Of a DNA stretch of 64,000 nt, positions 9,458-17,483 are shown piece after piece. The stretch lies in NCBI RefSeq assembly GCF_003258605.2, contig NZ_CP031264.1:2852001-2916000 (forward strand), given 5' to 3'. A program made the translations under genes and the position numbers. The notes under the pieces were generated by a model. That model saw nothing but the letters and a program-made list of their open reading frames with translations. It did not search any database and had not been told where the DNA came from. Each line of letters opens with the position of its first letter. Position 1 is the stretch's first letter. This DNA is from Peterkaempfera bronchialis. GTDB lineage: Bacteria > Actinomycetota > Actinomycetes > Streptomycetales > Streptomycetaceae.

Positions 9458-10533
9458 CGCCCGCGCCGCAGCCGGGCCACGGCCAGCGCCGCCACCCCCA
9501 CAGCCGCCAGCCCCAGCAGCGACCGGCCCGACAGCCCGCCGGAGGACCCGGCCGCCGCCCCCGGCGCACCTGCGGTGGACGGGCCTGCGGAGGGAGCGGC
9601 CGACGACGGCTTGGCCGAGGCGGTCCGCGCGGAGTCCGGCAGCGCCTCACCGGTCAGCGGCTCCCGCCACACCGACGAGTTGCGGCCCTCGCTCCCGTAC
9701 AGCAGCGCCCGGCCGTCCGGGGTGAAGGTCACCGACTCGCCCTGGTACTGGAGCGGCACATTCACCGGGCCGATCCGGTGCGGTGCGCCGCCCTTCCAGC
9801 GGTAGGCGGTCGCCGAGAAGTAGCCGCGCAGCACCAGCCGCCCGCCGTCCGGGGAGAACGCCCCGTCGGTCACCGTGGCCGGGACGTCGGCGATCCGGCG
9901 GAAGACATTGACCCCCGACGCCGAGAGCCGCTCCGGCCCCGCGTAGAGGTGGCCGCCGCTGCGCTGCTTGCTGGCGATGTACACCCGGCCCGTCCGGGGG
10001 TGCACCATCAGCGCCTCGGCGTCGCGCGGACCGTCCTCGTACCGCACGGTGAACCGGGTCACCGGGACGGTCATGTCGTGCAGCTTCCCGGTCGGCTCGG
10101 TGAAGCGGTAGATCCACACCTCGGGCCAGGTGCCGCCCAGGTTGTCGCCGATGTCGCCGAGGAAGACGGTGGGCCTGCCCCGCTCGTCCGGGCCGATCGA
10201 GATCGCCTCGGTGTCGCGCGGGTCGATCCCGGCGAGGGTCACCGTCGCCAGGGTGCGCCCGGTCTTCTCGTCCACGGCGAAGACCCGGCCGCTGTCGCCG
10301 CTGTCGTTGTGGGTCCAGACGACCCCGGGGTGCAGGGTGCTCGCCGCCAGTCCGCTGGACTCGTCGATCCGGTCGTCCTGGAAGGTGAAGAGGGTCCCCC
10401 GGCTCTCCGCCGCCACAGCCGGACCGGCCGCCGCCCCCGCCACCAGCACCGCCGCCGCCGTCACCACCACGGCGACCTGCGTCGCCTTCTGCCGCCCCAC
10501 CCCGAGCCGCCCCACCCTGCGCCCATCAGCCAT
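9451..10533 (-). CDS. Cell-surface beta-propeller protein with C-terminal anchor
   Basis: A 360-residue exported protein. It has a signal peptide (VAVVVTAAAVLVAGAAAGPAVA, about residues 20-41) and a WD40/YVTN-like propeller body with repeats such as FSPDGGRLVLRG and FTPDGRALLYGSE. Then comes a Ser/Pro/Ala-rich linker and a final hydrophobic helix (LLGLAAVGVAALAVA) ending in RLRRGRR. This C-terminus is like an LPXTG-less membrane anchor with a positive stop. The start ATG at 10533 is the first giving a signal peptide; the upstream open frame lies in tandem repeats. The ligand is unknown; the propeller may bind cell-wall material. Confidence 0.72.
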   Translation of the reverse strand: MADGRRVGRLGVGRQKATQVAVVVTAAAVLVAGAAAGPAVAAESRGTLFTFQDDRIDESSGLAASTLHPGVVWTHNDSGDSGRVFAVDEKTGRTLATVTLAGIDPRDTEAISIGPDERGRPTVFLGDIGDNLGGTWPEVWIYRFTEPTGKLHDMTVPVTRFTVRYEDGPRDAEALMVHPRTGRVYIASKQRSGGHLYAGPERLSASGVNVFRRIADVPATVTDGAFSPDGGRLVLRGYFSATAYRWKGGAPHRIGPVNVPLQYQGESVTFTPDGRALLYGSEGRNSSVWREPLTGEALPDSARTASAKPSSAAPSAGPSTAGAPGAAAGSSGGLSGRSLLGLAAVGVAALAVARLRRGRR

Positions 10534-10546
10534 GCCCCAAGCCTCG

Positions 10547-10895
10547 CACGGCGGCAGCCCGCCACCACAGCAGCCCAGCCCAACCCCACCCCGAGCCCAG
10601 CAGCCACACCCCAAGCCTCTGCACGGCAGCAGCCCACCGGTCAGCGCAGCAACGCCCCCACCACCACGGCAGCCCACCCCACCCTGTACCGCCCCACCCC
10701 ACCCCAAGCCCAGCAGCCACACCCCAAGCCCCCGCACGGCAGCAACCCACCGGTCAGCGCAGCAACGCCCCCACCACCACGGCAGCCCACCCCACCCTGT
10801 GCCGCCCAACCCCACCCCGAGCCCAGCAGCCACACCCCAAGCCCCCGCACGGCAGCAGCCCACCGGTCAGCGCAGCAACGCCCCCACCACCACGG
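10547..10895. repeat. 113-bp tandem repeat array carrying copies of a gene 3' end
   Basis: The word ggcagcarcccaccggtcagcg occurs at 10625, 10738 and 10851, spaced exactly 113 bp, with a further partial unit from about 10547. On the minus strand each unit contains the last codons plus stop of the microprotein gene at 10867-10953 (the segment coding AVVVGALLR-stop). The array therefore appears to have grown by tandem duplication of that gene's 3' end and downstream spacer, towards the start of the beta-propeller gene. Confidence 0.85.
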
Positions 10896-10953
10896 CCAGC
10901 AGAAGCAGGAGCAGGGTGCCGGTGACGATGCGGGTTCGGGTCTTGGGATCCAC
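10867..10953 (-). CDS. 28-residue single-pass membrane microprotein
   Basis: GTG-initiated ORF encoding (M)DPKTRTRIVTG followed by a hydrophobic helix TLLLLLLAVVVGALL and a terminal Arg: a positively charged N-terminus with one membrane segment. The -10 like TAGTCT (plus-strand AGACTA, 10961-10966) lies seven bases before GTG, consistent with a leaderless mRNA. That hexamer overlaps the stop codon of the upstream thpR frame. Similar very small DP-K-rich single-helix proteins are known in streptomycetes, but I cannot name the family with certainty. Its 3' end is the seed of the adjacent 113-bp repeat. Confidence 0.5.
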   Translation of the reverse strand: MDPKTRTRIVTGTLLLLLLAVVVGALLR

Positions 10954-10963
10954 GGGCCCGAGA

Positions 10964-11565
10964 CTACTCCGGCGCCGGGTCCGGCCCGGCCACCGGGCGG
11001 CCCAGCGGCCAGCTGCCCAGCACCGTGTACCGGGCCGGTCCGCCGCCGAGGAGGCTCTGCACCAGCCGCACCTCGGCCACCTCCCACTCCAGCCCCTCGA
11101 AGTCGTCCAGCGCCGCCTTCAACCCCCGCAGATCCGGCCCGCCCGCCGATCGCCGCCACGCGGCACCCCGCTCCGGGCCAGGGTGAGATGGGCCCGGTAC
11201 GGGCGGTCGTCGTCCACCTCCAGGCCGGTACGCCGCGCCGCGGCCTGCACCGACTCGGCCAGCCGACGCAGCGCCAGGGTGTCTCCGTGCACCCCGGCCC
11301 AGAGCGCCCGCCCCCCGAACCGCCCGCCGCCGGCGAACCGCAGCCGATGCGCCTCATGCCGCCGCGCGGCCCGCGCCAGCCGCCGCTCCAGCTCGGGCAG
11401 CGCGTCCGCGTCCACTTCGCCCAGGAAGGCCAGCGTCAGGTGCCAGGTCTCCGCCGGCGTCCAGCGCAGCGGCTGCGCATCCGGGCGGGCCCGCAGCGGG
11501 CGCAGTACGGCGGCCAGCTCGGCGAGTGCGGCCGGCGGGGGCACCACGGCGACGAAGAGCCTCAT
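10964..11565 (-). pseudogene. thpR: RNA 2',3'-cyclic phosphodiesterase, frameshifted
   Basis: 2H-phosphoesterase of the LigT/ThpR family. The first frame from ATG 11565 gives MRLFVAVVPP, the first HxTx motif WHLTLAFLG and the second YRAHLTLARS. It then runs into LRRAG-type nonsense and stops at 11119. The expected C-terminus (DLRGLKAALDDFEGLEWEV to the end PDPAPE) continues in another frame to a TAG at 10964-10966. The combined span is 602 bases, one short of a whole number of codons. One missing base in the GC-rich run near 11140-11160 therefore explains the break. GGAGG lies 10 bases before the ATG. This could be a true mutation or a base-calling error. Confidence 0.75.
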
Positions 11566-11653
11566 GGCTGCCCATCCTCCCGCACGGCGGCCGTACTGCC
11601 ATGGATCGGGCCGGGTCTGGCGTCGCGGTCCCGCAAACGGTAGGAACGGTTCC

Positions 11654-12178
11654 ATGAAGATCCGAACCGGCGGCCCCGACGACGCGGCCGTCATCCTCTC
11701 CCTGCTCGACGGCGCCGTGGCCTGGCTGGCCTCCCGGGGCCGCACCGGCCAATGGGGCAGCGACCCGTGGTCCACCCGCCCGGCCGCCGCCGACCGCATC
11801 CAGGGCTATGCCCGCGACCACCTGGTCCGTATCGCCGAGGTCGACGGCCGCCCGGCCGGGGTCTGCGTGCTGGCCGAGGAGCCACCGGAGTACGCCCCGC
11901 CGGTCGGCGAACGCGAGCTCTACGTCCGGCTGCTGGTGACCGACCGGGCGCTGTCCGGCAGCGGTGTCGGCGCGGCCCTGATCGAGGACGCCCGGGCCGA
12001 GACCCGCCGCCGGGGCATCACGCTGCTGCGGGTGGACTGCTACGGCGGCGACGACCGCAAGCTGGTCCGGCAGTACGAGGCGCTGGGCTTCACCGCCACC
12101 GACCCGTTCACCGTCGCCATGCCGGACCGCGAGCCCTGGCCGGGCCAGATCCTGGAGCAGCGCCTCTCCCCGGCGTGA
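11654..12178 (+). CDS. GNAT family N-acetyltransferase
   Basis: A 174-residue acetyl-CoA-dependent acetyltransferase. The acetyl-CoA loop is seen in LYVRLLVTDRALSGSGVGAALI (the R/Q-x-x-G-x-G/A variant RALSGSGVGAAL), followed by helix EDARAETRRRG and the C-terminal strand LLRVDCYGG with YEALGFT. The full-length single domain starts MKIRTGGPDDAA. AGGAA is suitably spaced before ATG 11654, and the gene is divergent from thpR. The substrate (small molecule, amino acid or peptide) cannot be told. A strong hairpin follows. Confidence 0.85.
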   Translation: MKIRTGGPDDAAVILSLLDGAVAWLASRGRTGQWGSDPWSTRPAAADRIQGYARDHLVRIAEVDGRPAGVCVLAEEPPEYAPPVGERELYVRLLVTDRALSGSGVGAALIEDARAETRRRGITLLRVDCYGGDDRKLVRQYEALGFTATDPFTVAMPDREPWPGQILEQRLSPA

Positions 12179-12186
12179 CGCGGGAA

Positions 12187-12224
12187 CGCCTGCGGGCCCC
12201 GGCCGGGGCCCGGGCCCGCAGGCG
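12187..12224 (+). terminator. Hairpin terminator between GNAT and MFS genes
   Basis: cgcctgcgggc (12187-12197) pairs with gcccgcaggcg (12214-12224), with further GC pairing inside. It serves two convergent genes. Confidence 0.75.
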
Positions 12225-12232
12225 GGTGGTGG

Positions 12233-13750
12233 TCAGCAGGCGGTGACCAGTTCCTCACGGGTCGCCGGGCGGCGCGGTACGAAGGAGACCAGCCGCCGTC
12301 CCCGCCCGGGTCGGAGGTCCACCCGGATGCGCAGGCCGGAGGAGCGGACCAGCACCAGGGCCACCACGCCGGCTGCCGCCGCCGAGACCAGGCCGCAGGC
12401 CAGCAGGCCGACCCGGGGGCCGAAGTGCTCGGTGACCCAGCCCACGATCGGGCTGCCGATCGGCGTCCCGCCCATGAAGACCAGCATGAAGAGGCCCATC
12501 ACCCGGCCGCGCATGGCCGGGTCGGTGGCGAGCTGCACGCTGGCGTTGGCCGTGGTGTTGAAGGTCAGGCCGACCATGCCGACCAGGGTCAGCATCGCCG
12601 CGAAGAGCCAGAAGCCCGGGGCGAAGGCCGTGACCGCCTCCAGCACGCCGAAGCCCAGCGCCGCCATGACCAGCATCCGCAGCCGGCTGGAGCGGCGCCG
12701 CGCGGCCAGCAGCGCACCGGCCAGCGAACCGACCGCCATCGCGGTGTTGAGCAGCCCGTACTGCCCTGGGCCGACATGGAAGACGTCGTAGGCGAAGCCG
12801 GAGAGCAGCGTCGGGAAGTTGAATCCAAAGGTGCCGATGAAACCGACCAGCACGATCGGCCAGATCAGCTCGGGCCGCTCGCGGACGTACCGCAGGCCCT
12901 CCCGCAGCTGGCCCTTCTCCCGGGGCCGCACCGGAGAGGGATGCAGCTCGCTGCCGCGCATGGCGAGCAGGCCGCCGATGACGGCGGCGAAGGAGAGCGC
13001 GTTGATCCCGAACGCCCAGCCGCTGCCCACCGCCGCGATCAGCAGTCCGGCCACGGCGGGGCCGACCAGCCGGGCGGTCTGGAAGTTGGCGGCGTTGAGG
13101 CTGACCGCGTTGCGCAGCGCGCCGGGGCCCACCATCTCGGTGACAAACGCCTGCCGGGTGGGGTTGTCCACCACCGTGACCAGGCCCAGCAGGAACGCGA
13201 ACGCGTACACGTGGTAGACGGTGACCACCCCGGCGAGGGTGAGCACCGCCAGTCCGGCGGCCAGCAGCCCCATGACCGCCTGGGTCAGGACCAGCAGGCG
13301 GCGCTTGGGGTAGCGGTCGGCGACCACGCCGCCGAAGAGGCCGAGCAACAGCATGGGCAGGAACTGCATCGCGGTGGTGATGCCGACCGCGAAGGGGCTG
13401 CCGGTGAGGCTCAGCACCAGCCAGTCCTGGGCGATGCGCTGCATCCAGGTGCCGGTGTTGGAGACGACCTGGCCGGCGAAGAAGTAGCGGTAGTTACGGA
13501 CGCGCAGCGAGGAGAACATCCCCCCGGCGGGGCCCTCCAAGGCGGGGGCGGCGGCCTGGGCGGCGGGCGCGGGGGCGGCTGCGGCGGTGGGGGCCGCCGC
13601 GGTGCGTATCTCGGGGTCGTCGTCACCCGCACCGGCGGTGGCAGTGGGGGCTGCCGGGGCGGCGGGGACGACAGGGGTCTCGGCGGCTTCTGGGGTCTCG
13701 GCGATATCGGCCGCGGCGGCCAGGGCCGTGGCGGCGGCCGGCGGTGTCAC
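12233..13750 (-). CDS. MFS transporter (EntS/DUF894 type), marR operon
   Basis: A 505-residue major facilitator with a long Ala/Pro-rich cytoplasmic N-terminus (about 90 residues). The 12-helix body begins MFSSLRVRNYRYFFAGQVVS, the signature of the MFS_3/EntS exporter group; DRYPKRRLLV after the second helix is the loop 2-3 motif. GTG 13750 follows GAGGAGAG; an in-frame GTG at 13840, also behind a good GAGGAGGGG, would add 30 residues and cannot be excluded. It lies downstream of a marR gene on the same strand (gap of 145 or 55 bases), so the pair is probably an operon for efflux of a drug or siderophore. Confidence 0.85.
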   Translation of the reverse strand: MTPPAAATALAAAADIAETPEAAETPVVPAAPAAPTATAGAGDDDPEIRTAAAPTAAAAPAPAAQAAAPALEGPAGGMFSSLRVRNYRYFFAGQVVSNTGTWMQRIAQDWLVLSLTGSPFAVGITTAMQFLPMLLLGLFGGVVADRYPKRRLLVLTQAVMGLLAAGLAVLTLAGVVTVYHVYAFAFLLGLVTVVDNPTRQAFVTEMVGPGALRNAVSLNAANFQTARLVGPAVAGLLIAAVGSGWAFGINALSFAAVIGGLLAMRGSELHPSPVRPREKGQLREGLRYVRERPELIWPIVLVGFIGTFGFNFPTLLSGFAYDVFHVGPGQYGLLNTAMAVGSLAGALLAARRRSSRLRMLVMAALGFGVLEAVTAFAPGFWLFAAMLTLVGMVGLTFNTTANASVQLATDPAMRGRVMGLFMLVFMGGTPIGSPIVGWVTEHFGPRVGLLACGLVSAAAAGVVALVLVRSSGLRIRVDLRPGRGRRLVSFVPRRPATREELVTAC

Positions 13751-13895
13751 AGGGCTCTCTCCTCGTGGTGCGGATGCGGTCGGGTACCTCGTGGTCCTGC
13801 GCTCCTTCTCGGCGGTGCCGGTCGCGGCGGTCGTCCTCACGTTCTCGTCCCCTCCTCGTCCGGTGCCGGGAGGGTGGCGCACTGCGGCCCTCAGG

Positions 13896-14330
13896 TCACA
13901 GATGCGCCAGCTTCTCCAGCACCGGGGCCGCGTTCCGAATCGCGGCCCATTCCTCCTCGGTCAGCCCGGATGCCAGTTCCGCGAGCCACGCGTTGCGGCG
14001 CCGCCGGCTCTCCTGGAGGATCGCCTCGGCCTGCTCGGTGCTGCTCACCACCACCTGGCGGCGGTCCTCCGGGTGCGGCTCCCTCCGCACCAGGCCCTTC
14101 ACCTCCAACATCGCGATGATCCTGGTCATCGACGGCGGCTGGACGTGCTCCTTGCGGGCCAGCTCGCCGGGGGTCGCCCTGCCGCAGTGGGCCAGGGTGC
14201 CCAGGACCGACATCTCGGTCGGGCTGAGCGACTCCTCGACCCGCTGGTGCCGCAGGCGGCGGGAAAGGCGCATGACGGAGGACCGCAGCATCGATACGGC
14301 TGCCAGGTCGTCCTCGGACATCTCGGGCAT
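13896..14330 (-). CDS. MarR family transcriptional regulator
   Basis: A 144-residue winged-helix repressor: LSPTEMSVLGTLAHCG, the recognition region ELARKEHVQPPSMTRIIAML, and wing KGLVRREPHPEDRRQVVV. Such regulators usually repress an adjacent efflux pump and release DNA when bound to a small phenolic ligand. The ATG at 14330 is seven bases after TAGGCT (complement 14338-14343), so translation is probably leaderless. An inverted repeat covers the promoter. First gene of a two-gene unit with the MFS exporter. Confidence 0.9.
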   Translation of the reverse strand: MPEMSEDDLAAVSMLRSSVMRLSRRLRHQRVEESLSPTEMSVLGTLAHCGRATPGELARKEHVQPPSMTRIIAMLEVKGLVRREPHPEDRRQVVVSSTEQAEAILQESRRRRNAWLAELASGLTEEEWAAIRNAAPVLEKLAHL

Positions 14331-14331
14331 G

Positions 14332-14365
14332 TTCCTTAGCCTAGGTCATTACCCTCTCTAAGGAA
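14332..14365. promoter_or_regulatory. Candidate MarR operator over its own promoter
   Basis: Perfect 8-bp inverted repeat TTCCTTAG (14332-14339) and CTAAGGAA (14358-14365), 18 bases apart, embracing the predicted -10 of the marR-MFS operon. Binding would give autorepression; inferred from position and symmetry only. Confidence 0.5.
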
Positions 14366-14436
14366 AGTCGGTTGTGATCCATTCCCGTTTCGCTGCCGAA
14401 CCACTCCCGATCCACTCCTGAACCACTCCCGATCCA

Positions 14437-14459
14437 TACCTGACAGAAGGTGTCAGGTA
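14437..14459. promoter_or_regulatory. 9-bp inverted repeat upstream of VOC gene
   Basis: TACCTGACA-gaagg-TGTCAGGTA is a perfect inverted repeat, 55 bases before the VOC gene start and about 100 bases from the marR start. The preceding stretch (14392-14436) repeats ccactcccgatcca-like words. It could be an operator or a small RNA hairpin. Confidence 0.45.
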
Positions 14460-14514
14460 TGGCCACCAAGCTGGACAGCGCACCAGAGACCAGCCCCGAA
14501 AGGCCGTGATCGAC

Positions 14515-14880
14515 ATGACCGGATTCGCCGACCTCGCCATGGTGACCATCGACTGCGCCGAGCCGCAGGCACTCGCCCGCTTCTGGGGCGGGCTGCTGGG
14601 CCGCGAGGTCACCCACAGCGAGGAGCAGTACGCGATGGTCGACGGGGCCGGCGGCGCACCGCTGGGCTTCGGCAAGGTGGAGGGCTACCGGGCGCCACAG
14701 TGGCCCAACCCGGACGGCACCAAGCAGTTCCACCTCGACCTCTATGTGGACGACCTCGACAAGGCGGAGGCCCACTGCCTGGAGCTGGGCGCGACCCGCC
14801 CCGACTTCCAGCCCGGCGAGACCTGGCGGGTGCTGCTCGACCCGTCCGGGCACCCGTTCTGCGTCTGCCTCCGCCGCTGA
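14515..14880 (+). CDS. VOC family (glyoxalase-like) protein
   Basis: A 121-residue vicinal-oxygen-chelate fold protein. The paired beta-alpha-beta modules are recognised by DLAMVTIDCAEPQALARFW at the N-terminus, FHLDLYVDDLDKAEAH in the middle and the C-terminal LLDPSGHPFCVC. ATG 14515 was preferred over GTG 14506 because GAAAGG (14498-14503) is at proper distance only from the ATG. A paralogue with the same GHPFCLC ending lies at 32696-33073. Members include bleomycin-type resistance proteins and lyases; the actual ligand is unknown. Confidence 0.85.
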   Translation: MTGFADLAMVTIDCAEPQALARFWGGLLGREVTHSEEQYAMVDGAGGAPLGFGKVEGYRAPQWPNPDGTKQFHLDLYVDDLDKAEAHCLELGATRPDFQPGETWRVLLDPSGHPFCVCLRR

Positions 14881-15035
14881 CGGCGGGACGCGCCCCGCCC
14901 GCTCCGCTTACTCCGTGTGAGTTCCCGTACGCCCTGCTTATCCCCTTTGTTGAAGAATGGCGCCCATCGGCCATGCCCCGTGCCTACCGGCACACCACCG
15001 GCACACCGCCGGCACAGCGCCGAGGGGAGAACGCC

Positions 15036-15706
15036 ATGACGCTCGAACCCAGGGAAGAGCACCCCCCGCCGCCCGACGGCGAGGAGACCCTCTCCGGCGG
15101 CCCCGGCCAGCGGCCGCCACGGAAGCGGCTGACCGTCGCGGCCGTCGCGGTCGCCGTGGTGGCGGCGGGCGGCACCGTCGCCTACGCCGCCTCCACGGGA
15201 GGGCCCCCCGGCTCCGAGAACCCGCCCCCGCCACCAACGCCGCCCCCACCACCCTCGGGCAGCCCGACCAACCCGGCGGGCCCGGGAGGCCCGGCGGGCC
15301 GCCGGGCAGCGGCAGGTGGTTCGGCCTCGGCGGCGCGGCCCACGGCGAGACCACCGTCCAGGACCCCGACGCCAAGACCTGGACGATCCGGGTCTGGCAA
15401 CACGGCACCGTCGAGAGCACCAACGGCTCCACACTCACCGTGAAGAGCGCCGACGGCACCTCCTGGACCTGGCACGGCCTCCGCGCCCCCGCCCCGGGCA
15501 ACCTCAGCACCGGGGAGACCGTACTCGTCATGGGCACCCGCGCGGCCGACGGCACCAACACCGCCGAGCACCTGCTCGCCAGCCGCCCCGGCCAGGGCAG
15601 GGACGGCAGGGCCGAACACCGCAGGGACTGCGACCGCCCCCCGGACCGCCACGACTGGGGCCGCCCCGGAGGCGACGCCGACTCCCTGGACTCCCGCTCC
15701 TCCTGA
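15036..15706 (+). pseudogene. Membrane-anchored DUF5666-like protein, frameshifted
   Basis: ATG 15036 follows GAGGGGAG with ideal spacing and opens a short cytoplasmic segment, one membrane helix (LTVAAVAVAVVAAGGTVAYA) and a proline-rich linker. The reading frame then drifts into low-quality sequence. A folded extracytoplasmic domain (TWTIRVWQHGTVESTNGSTL, VLVMGTRAADGTNTAEHLL) continues in another frame to the stop at 15706. The span is 671 bases, one short of a multiple of three. A single missing base between about 15220 and 15300, in C-rich runs, reunites both halves. The downstream OB-like beta domain resembles DUF5666 proteins. Confidence 0.65.
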
Positions 15707-15713
15707 GCCACCC

Positions 15714-15749
15714 GAGGGCCTCCTTCCGCAGCAGCGGAAGGAGGCCCTC
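15714..15749 (+). terminator. Perfect 16-bp hairpin
   Basis: gagggcctccttccgc (15714-15729) pairs with gcggaaggaggccctc (15734-15749) around an agca loop, eight bases after the stop codon at 15706. Confidence 0.85.
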
Positions 15750-15940
15750 GCCACATCGTCCTCCGCCGCCGCCTGAAGAATGGACGTTTCCGCCGACAAT
15801 GCCGTCAAGTCGGATATCGCAACGCCGGATCAAGCCAGTCCGAAACAAGGCCGTGACTGAAAATTAGATGGTCCACGGAGAATCGGATATTTAAGCTTTC
15901 ACTGCTCTCGACCGAAGCCCCAGCAAAGGAGTGGATCCCT

Positions 15941-16414
15941 ATCAAGTCCATCTCGAAGCGGTCCGTCTCGGTATTGTTCGCCGCCCTTGTCGCCGCCTGC
16001 TCGGTCGGTGTCGGCCAGGCATCGGCAGCAGGGTCCGCCCCCGAATCCTCGCACCTCCTGGGGACCTTCTCCCTGGACTCCGACGGCACGGTCACACCCA
16101 TGAGCGCCTCCGGCTGCACGGGAAACCGGGGCGCCCCGGACGGGTCCGGATCGGTCTGTTTCTACGTATACGGAACAAAGCTGCACGTCGACAGCGTGAA
16201 GGTCGAGAAGCTCTCCCAGTACGACTGGACGGACTATGCGGAGGTGTCGATCGGCGACACCTGGGGCCTTATGGGCGCCACCAGGTCCGGCTCCCGTGGG
16301 CAGACCGTCACCGAATCCAGCGCGGTCGGTCTGAGCTTCGCCAACAACACCAAGGCATGCGGCTGGTGGCACAAGTTCCCCGGCCTCAAGGGCTGCATCA
16401 CCATCCATAGCTGA
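15941..16414 (+). CDS. Small secreted protein with apparent ATC start
   Basis: Product of about 157 residues with a classical signal peptide (KSISKRSVSVLFAALVAACS, cleavage likely after QASA). The compact mature domain has four cysteines (SGCTG, SVCFY, KACGW, KGCIT), enough for two disulfides. A strong AAAGGAG (15925-15931) sits nine bases before ATC 15941, exactly where an ATG is expected. The first canonical in-frame start is TTG 15974, which has no Shine-Dalgarno and would remove the charged start of the signal peptide. The upstream 160 bases are unusually AT-rich. I do not recognise the domain. Possible recent acquisition. Confidence 0.55.
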   Translation: MKSISKRSVSVLFAALVAACSVGVGQASAAGSAPESSHLLGTFSLDSDGTVTPMSASGCTGNRGAPDGSGSVCFYVYGTKLHVDSVKVEKLSQYDWTDYAEVSIGDTWGLMGATRSGSRGQTVTESSAVGLSFANNTKACGWWHKFPGLKGCITIHS

Positions 16415-16465
16415 CCCCACCCTCAGCACCGCTCCCTTCGAGGCTCCACCGCCGCCACGGCAGCT

Positions 16466-17239
16466 CTACAGCGGATCGCCGGGAAGTTCGTCGTACTCCT
16501 TGCGAAGCTGCTCGATGACGGGGTGACTGCCAGGCAGGACGAGGTCGTCGACACCACTGATGGCCCGGACGCCAATGCCGATGTTGGTGGCGAACACGGC
16601 ATCGAAGTCGGCGAGGTCAGCCAGCCGTACGGAGTCCATGGTCGACGGGTGGACCCTGCGCAGCAGCTCCATGGTGGTGCCGACCAAGCAGTCGGCGTCC
16701 GGCCAGCTGACCTCGCCGTCCTTGACGAAGCCGACGTTCCAGGTGCCGCCCTCGGAGATGACCGACCGGGTGTCGACGAACAGCGCATCGTCGAAGCCGG
16801 CACGCTGGGCGGCACGTCGATGCCTGAGCGAGCCGAACAGGCCGACGCTCTTCACGGCGGGCAGGTCACGGGTGTAGACGACCGACTGCACCCGCAGCGG
16901 AGGAAGAGGAAGCGGACCGGCGGGCCGGGTCGTCACCAGCACCTGGGGATGCGCGTCCGATCCGACCTGCCCCACGTCCATGGCGGGGTCGAAGACGGTC
17001 ACCCGGACCACGCAGGCTCCCACGGCCGGCACCAACCGCCGGGCGAACTCTCGCACCCGGTCCACATCAAGCTCGACGCCGAACACAGCCCGGCAGTCAC
17101 GCACCAGCCGGGCCAGATGCAGCGAAAGCCCGCGCACACGTCCGTCCTCGACCCGCATCGAGGTGAAGTGCCCGTAATTGGTCAGGGCGAGAACCTGGAG
17201 GTCTTCCAGGCCGATCGGGGTGCCGTTCAGTTCCGCCAT
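16466..17239 (-). CDS. Class IV aminotransferase-like PLP enzyme
   Basis: A 257-residue fold-type IV PLP protein (branched-chain aminotransferase, D-amino-acid aminotransferase or aminodeoxychorismate lyase group). Features seen are NYGHFTSMRVEDGRVRGLSLHLARL at the N-terminus, the lysine segment DLPAVKSVGLFGSLRHRRAAQ, and the cofactor-phosphate region DALFVDTRSVISEGGTWNVGFV. ATG 17239 begins MAELNGTPIGLEDLQVL; the open frame upstream adds unlikely residues. The exact reaction cannot be assigned; similar stand-alone genes are common beside regulator patches in streptomycetes. Confidence 0.85.
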   Translation of the reverse strand: MAELNGTPIGLEDLQVLALTNYGHFTSMRVEDGRVRGLSLHLARLVRDCRAVFGVELDVDRVREFARRLVPAVGACVVRVTVFDPAMDVGQVGSDAHPQVLVTTRPAGPLPLPPLRVQSVVYTRDLPAVKSVGLFGSLRHRRAAQRAGFDDALFVDTRSVISEGGTWNVGFVKDGEVSWPDADCLVGTTMELLRRVHPSTMDSVRLADLADFDAVFATNIGIGVRAISGVDDLVLPGSHPVIEQLRKEYDELPGDPL

Positions 17240-17318
17240 GCGCCCAGCATGGCACTGAGCCACGCCACCTGACCCCGTCTCCGAGCAGCCCGGCACCAGG
17301 CCGCGTCAAGCCGGGCAC

Positions 17319-17483
17319 TCAGTCCCGGAGTTGCCCGATGACCAGGCTGCTCCGCGCGGAAGATCCCGTCAGGTCGAAGCGGCAGAAGACGCTCTTGCCG
17401 CCGCCGCCGCGGGGCGCCCACCACACGAGGTCCGCCAGGGTACGGACGATGTGCAGCCCCCGGCCGTGGGTAAGGGGCCCGGC
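17319..17483 (-). pseudogene. 3' fragment of an RsbW-like ATPase gene
   Basis: Only the end of an anti-sigma-type HATPase is left: LTHGRGLHIVRTLADLVWW then GKSVFCRFDLTG and a short tail. It matches the C-terminus of the intact gene at 18977-19519. At DNA level 17368-17468 and 18993-19093 align without gaps with about nine mismatches by eye. Upstream sequence bears no ATPase N-terminus. It is a truncated paralogue or duplication scar. Confidence 0.7.

Noticed and set aside
10547-10895. CRISPR array
   Set aside because: Units are contiguous 113-bp tandem copies without unique spacers, and no cas genes are present.
9778-12178. Long plus-strand frames over the beta-propeller and repeat region
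   Set aside because: They read antisense through the propeller gene and the 113-bp array; only the end (11654-12178) is a real gene (GNAT).
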